NCBI GenBank assembly: GCA_947503115.1
Contig: CANNCS010000010.1
Location: forward strand, 1-58,848
DNA from: an uncultured Marivita sp.
GTDB lineage: Bacteria > Pseudomonadota > Alphaproteobacteria > Rhodobacterales > Rhodobacteraceae
DNA length: 58,848 nt
Reading direction: 5' to 3'
Position 1 is the stretch's first letter, and every line of letters starts with the position of its first letter. Below are positions 55,815 to 58,848 of the stretch, piece after piece. The position numbers and the translations under genes were made by a program. The notes under the pieces were generated by a model that worked only from the letters and a program-made list of their open reading frames with translations, was not told the origin of the DNA and did no database searches.

Positions 55815-56783
55815 ATGGACCGGAAGTTCACAGTTCGTATCGCTGCAATCACGCTATGCGTCGCCCTCGGGATTGGCGCTTTCATGCAATCCTGGCCGGC
55901 TTCCTCACCGAACCATGCTGCCAAGCAAGCACCGCTTGTCCTCTCGGACGTTCAGGAAGTGTCATCTTCCCCACGAGGCGTTGTCCCTGTGGACATGCCG
56001 GTGATTGCATCGCTTCCTGATCACATCGTGGCAGCCTCGGTGAGTAGCACCGTCGAGCCTCTTGATATCGTGATCCCCGAAACTCCCACAGACACAGGCT
56101 TTGCATGCGATGTGGCGATGACAGCGACCCCCATTGCGGGTGCAATGATGAACATTGATGTGACCGCCCCCTGCCACGGCAGCGAACGGATCACACTGCA
56201 CCACAATGGGTTGATGTTTACCGCACTGATGCAGCCTGATGGGAGCTTGTCGGTGGATATCCCTGCCTTGACCGTACAGGCGCTTGTCGTCGCATCCTTT
56301 CTGGACGGTGGTGGCGCCGTGGCCATGGCCGAGGTGTCTTCGGTGCCGTTCTATGACCGAGTGGTTCTACAGTGGCGCGGCGACGCCGGTTTGCAATTGC
56401 ATGCCCGGGAATTCGATGCGGAATACTTTGCCGATGGACACATCTGGCATGGCGCCAGCGGCGACCCGACCCGGGCAGCGACCGGGCATGGAGGGTTCCT
56501 GACCGCGCTTGGTACATCAGATACGCCTGACGCGCTGATGGCCGAGGTCTATACATTTCCAACCCGTATGACCGATGTTGCAGGAACCGTGGCTTTGACC
56601 GTCGAAGCCGAGATCCTTGCATCAAACTGTGACAGCAGCGTCGAGGCGCAGACGCTTGAGATTCGTAACGGCGGCACGTTGACGTCGAAGGAACTGACCA
56701 TCGACGTGCCGGGATGCGACACTGTCGGGGATTTCTTACTGTTGAAAAATATCGTCGAAGACCTGACAATCGCCGCAAAATAA
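55815..56783 (+). CDS. Exported protein of unknown function downstream of secA
   Basis: A 322-residue protein with an N-terminal signal peptide or anchor (IAAITLCVALGIGAFMQSWP, about 8-27). The mature part appears as two Ig-like or beta-sandwich segments: FACDVAMTATPIAGAMMNID with TAPCHGSERITLHHNGLMFT, later RVVLQWRGDAGLQLHARE. Four Cys could form disulphides. I do not recognise the family; relatives in this group are sometimes loosely labelled translocase because they follow secA, which is no evidence for that role. ATG 55815 follows a GGAG site. The gene after it is the broken PstS-OmpA fusion, on the same strand with 27 bp between. Confidence 0.7.
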   Translation: MDRKFTVRIAAITLCVALGIGAFMQSWPASSPNHAAKQAPLVLSDVQEVSSSPRGVVPVDMPVIASLPDHIVAASVSSTVEPLDIVIPETPTDTGFACDVAMTATPIAGAMMNIDVTAPCHGSERITLHHNGLMFTALMQPDGSLSVDIPALTVQALVVASFLDGGGAVAMAEVSSVPFYDRVVLQWRGDAGLQLHAREFDAEYFADGHIWHGASGDPTRAATGHGGFLTALGTSDTPDALMAEVYTFPTRMTDVAGTVALTVEAEILASNCDSSVEAQTLEIRNGGTLTSKELTIDVPGCDTVGDFLLLKNIVEDLTIAAK

Positions 56784-56810
56784 GCGGGCGGTTCAAAGGC
56801 TCTTTGTGAG

Positions 56811-58371
56811 ATGAAACAGTATTGTGCGGCACTCTGGGCCGCACTTTTCCTAGTAATGAGTGGTGTCGCCCTGCGTGCCGATGACGTGACCCTGCGGTCG
56901 CGCGATGGGGCGATTGAATTGTACGGCACGCTTTTGGGCTTTGACGGTGAATTCTATCGCGTCGAGACACAGTATGGCGAACTTACCGTGGATGGGTCTG
57001 GAGTTCTATGTGAAGGACCGGGATGCCCGTCCCTGACCGCATTTGTAGCGGAACTATCGATTTCGGGCTCATCGACCATCGGTGACGTTCTGATGCCAGC
57101 ATTGGTCGAAGGCTTTGCCTTGCAGAACAATTTGAAGACCGAACGGATCAACATCAACGACACTCATTTCGAATATGTGTTGTCCCCCCCCGAGGGTGAC
57201 ACTCCGGTGGGCCGGTTCCAGTTTCGGGTATCAAGCACCGACGAGGGTTTCGCCGATTTGCTCGCCGATGAAGCCGATCTGGTGATGGCCCTGCGGGAAA
57301 TCAGGGGTGGCGAATTGGCCTTGGCGGCTGAGGTCGGGTTGGGGCAATTGGACGATGTGAACCGCAGCCGCGTTTTGGCGTTGGATGCGATGACGGTGAT
57401 CGTTTCACCGACGAACCCCGTGTCAGCGCTATCAGTATCCGATCTTGCACGCATCCTCGCCGGAGAAATCGACAACTGGCGCACATTGGGCGGCGCTGAT
57501 GCGCCAATCTCGATCCATTTGCGGGACTCTCAATCCGGGATCTCGCAGGCGGTCGAAGATCGGATCATGAAACAGGCCGGATCAACCTTGGTCGAAAGTG
57601 TGACGCGACATGCGACCAACACGGACCTCGCCCAAGCGGTGGCACGCGACCAGCTTGCTATCGGTGTGGCAAGCCATTCTGAAATCGGCAACAGCAAGCC
57701 CCTCGCGTTAACTGGGACTTGCGGGTTTCAGTTGCGGTGCCAACCGCCTGACGATCAAGACTGAAGATTACCCGCTGACTGCGCCAATGTTCCTCTACAT
57801 TCCGGCGCGCCGGTTGCCCAAATTGGCGCGTGAGTTTTTGACCTACACTCGAACCGGGCCAGCGCAGATTATCACTCGTCGCGCAGGATTTGTTGACCAA
57901 GCACCCGAAGAGATCGCCCTGAACGCACAAGGTGACCGCTTTGCCAATGCAATTCGCGTTGCAGACGGAGAGGATGGCCTGACGTCGCTGAAGCGGATGG
58001 TCGACACTTTGACCCCGTTGCGGCGCCTGTCCACGTCGTTCCGTTTCGAGACGGGGGCTGCGCGGCTTGATGCGCAATCACGCTCTAACGTGCAGCAATT
58101 GGCCCATGCCATCGAGGCCGGGGTCTATGACGGGCGGCAGCTGGTTTTCGTCGGGTTTTCTGATGGCGAAGGTCCGGCTGAGAGCAATCAGCGGATTGCT
58201 CAGCAGCGGGCGCAAGCTGTGAAACTGGCCATCGAGACCGCCGTTGAAACAGCCGACCTGTCGCAAGTGCAACTGTCGACGGATGCCTTCGGAGAGGCGA
58301 TGCCAATGGCGTGCGACGACACTAGCTGGGGACGACAGGTGAACCGTCGGGTCGAAGTTTGGGTGCGGTAA
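56811..58371 (+). pseudogene. PstS-like/OmpA fusion protein gene interrupted by a one-base frameshift
   Basis: Two adjacent readings, 56811-57764 and 57787-58371, belong to one gene of about 519 codons. The first encodes a signal peptide (ending VALRADD), a small N-terminal beta domain, and a phosphate-binding-type domain (SISGSSTIGDVLMPAL, then TDLAQAVARDQLAIGVASHS). The second encodes the remainder and a C-terminal OmpA domain (TSFRFETGAARLDAQ, VGFSDGEGPAESN, NRRVEVWV). In the second frame the junction reads GFSCGANRLTIKTEDYPLTA and joins the first frame at CGF. Removing one T from GGGTTT at 57724-57728 restores an open frame. It is either a recent inactivating insertion or a sequencing error. 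The PstS-OmpA fusion suggests an envelope stress or phosphate-sensing role, unproven. Confidence 0.85.
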
Positions 58372-58378
58372 AGCCCCG

Positions 58379-58798
58379 TCAGAGATAGCCTTCGGATTTA
58401 AAGCTGACCTCTGTCGATTTGCCGATAACCAGGTGGTCGTGCAGGGTGATGCCGACCACCTCGCAAGCACTCAGAATTGTCTCGGTCATGTCGATGTCCG
58501 CAGTTGATGGTGTTGGGTCGCCTGACGGGTGGTTGTGCACCAGGATAAGCGCCGATGCGTTCAGCTCCAGCGCGCGCTTGATTACCTCGCGCGGGTAAAC
58601 AGGGACGTGATCGACTGTGCCTTTGCCTTGGATTTCATCAGCGATCAGGACGTTCTTGCGATCCAGAAAAAGGATGCGGAACATTTCGGTTTCACGGTGG
58701 GACATGGACACGCGGCAGTAATCAAGTAGCGCGTTCCAGCTTGAGATGATCGGGCGTTTCAGAACCTTGGCCTGATACCAAAGGGGCTGGCTTCTGAC
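58379..58798 (-). pseudogene. radC: RadC-family (JAMM/MPN) protein gene, 5' end missing
   Basis: RadC-type proteins carry a JAMM metal-binding domain, here as [14 protein letters not shown], and are usually 220-250 residues. The C-terminal half is intact: [38 protein letters not shown] and [11 protein letters not shown]. The frame stays open upstream with family-like residues ([18 protein letters not shown]) back to about 58771, then loses similarity and meets a stop at 58799-58801. The N-terminal half, including the helix-hairpin-helix part, is absent before the window ends. The gene is therefore a fragment, probably cut by a rearrangement or an insertion beginning at about 58775. The apparent GTG start at 58711 lies inside the domain and is not the natural one. 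Confidence 0.8.
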
Positions 58799-58848
58799 TC
58801 ATTAGGGATTTCTGAGGTTCCCAGCTCGCCCGCGCTCTGATTCCATGG

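Noticed and set aside
57720-57790. Programmed frameshift in the PstS-OmpA gene
   Set aside because: There is no slippery heptamer, stem-loop or internal Shine-Dalgarno; a simple base insertion explains the change better.

Overview
The window is a GC-rich, densely packed stretch of chromosome from an alphaproteobacterium. It most likely belongs to the Rhodobacterales (Roseobacter group). This rests on gene content and order (gloB-clpA, rsmB-heparinase-purH, lspA-DUF3035-M16-M16, rimP-nusA-ylxR-infB, argJ-mutT next to a parvulin and secA), on small families typical of the group (DUF2125, DUF3035, DUF1674/SDHAF4), and on frequent GTG/TTG starts with 4-nt stop/start overlaps. I saw no rRNA, tRNA, CRISPR array, complete insertion sequence or prophage. 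The window is mainly a housekeeping core with a few less known genes.

Layout. 0-5.7 kb: a truncated phzF-like gene and a methyltransferase (minus), then gloB, clpA and a LytM/M23 peptidase (plus). 5.7-9.8 kb: a MotB-like/ExbB-like proton-channel pair whose MotB-like partner carries a very long coiled coil, then chaC. 9.8-15.5 kb: a DUF2125 protein, an M20 deacylase, panBC (minus) and an orphan peptide-type substrate-binding protein. 15.5-22.8 kb: a palindrome-rich spacer, a MocR regulator, a divergent FAD oxidoreductase/mnmD pair (the two MnmC activities as separate genes), a DMT exporter, a soluble lytic transglycosylase and dapA. 22.8-31.5 kb (minus): two M16 peptidases, a DUF3035 lipoprotein, lspA, purH, a heparinase-like protein and rsmB.

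31.5-38.4 kb: an SDHAF4-like protein, a secreted protein, dapB, rbfA overlapping a phosphodiester glycosidase, a pmbA/tldD-type protease regulator and a cysQ-like phosphatase. These are followed by a little-known pair: a small secreted protein and a two-TM protein whose cytoplasmic tail looks like an OmpR-type winged helix. 38.4-44.5 kb: tamA-tamB for outer-membrane assembly. 44.5-50.1 kb: rimP-nusA-ylxR-infB, with a possible promoter and terminator-type hairpin in the leader, ended by a strong terminator. 50.1-58.8 kb: a 44-aa protein, mutT, argJ, a parvulin (minus), secA, a secreted unknown, a PstS-like/OmpA fusion broken by one extra base, and a 5'-truncated radC.

Themes: envelope biogenesis recurs (LytM, Slt, TamAB, SecA, LspA, parvulin, M16, ExbB/MotB-like). 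Three genes look broken (phzF, the PstS-OmpA fusion and radC). The best candidates for new biology are the ExbB/MotB-like pair with the oversized coiled coil, the membrane-tethered winged-helix operon, the tandem palindromes before the MocR gene, and the rimP leader. All functions are inferred from reading motifs by eye; no database search was run.
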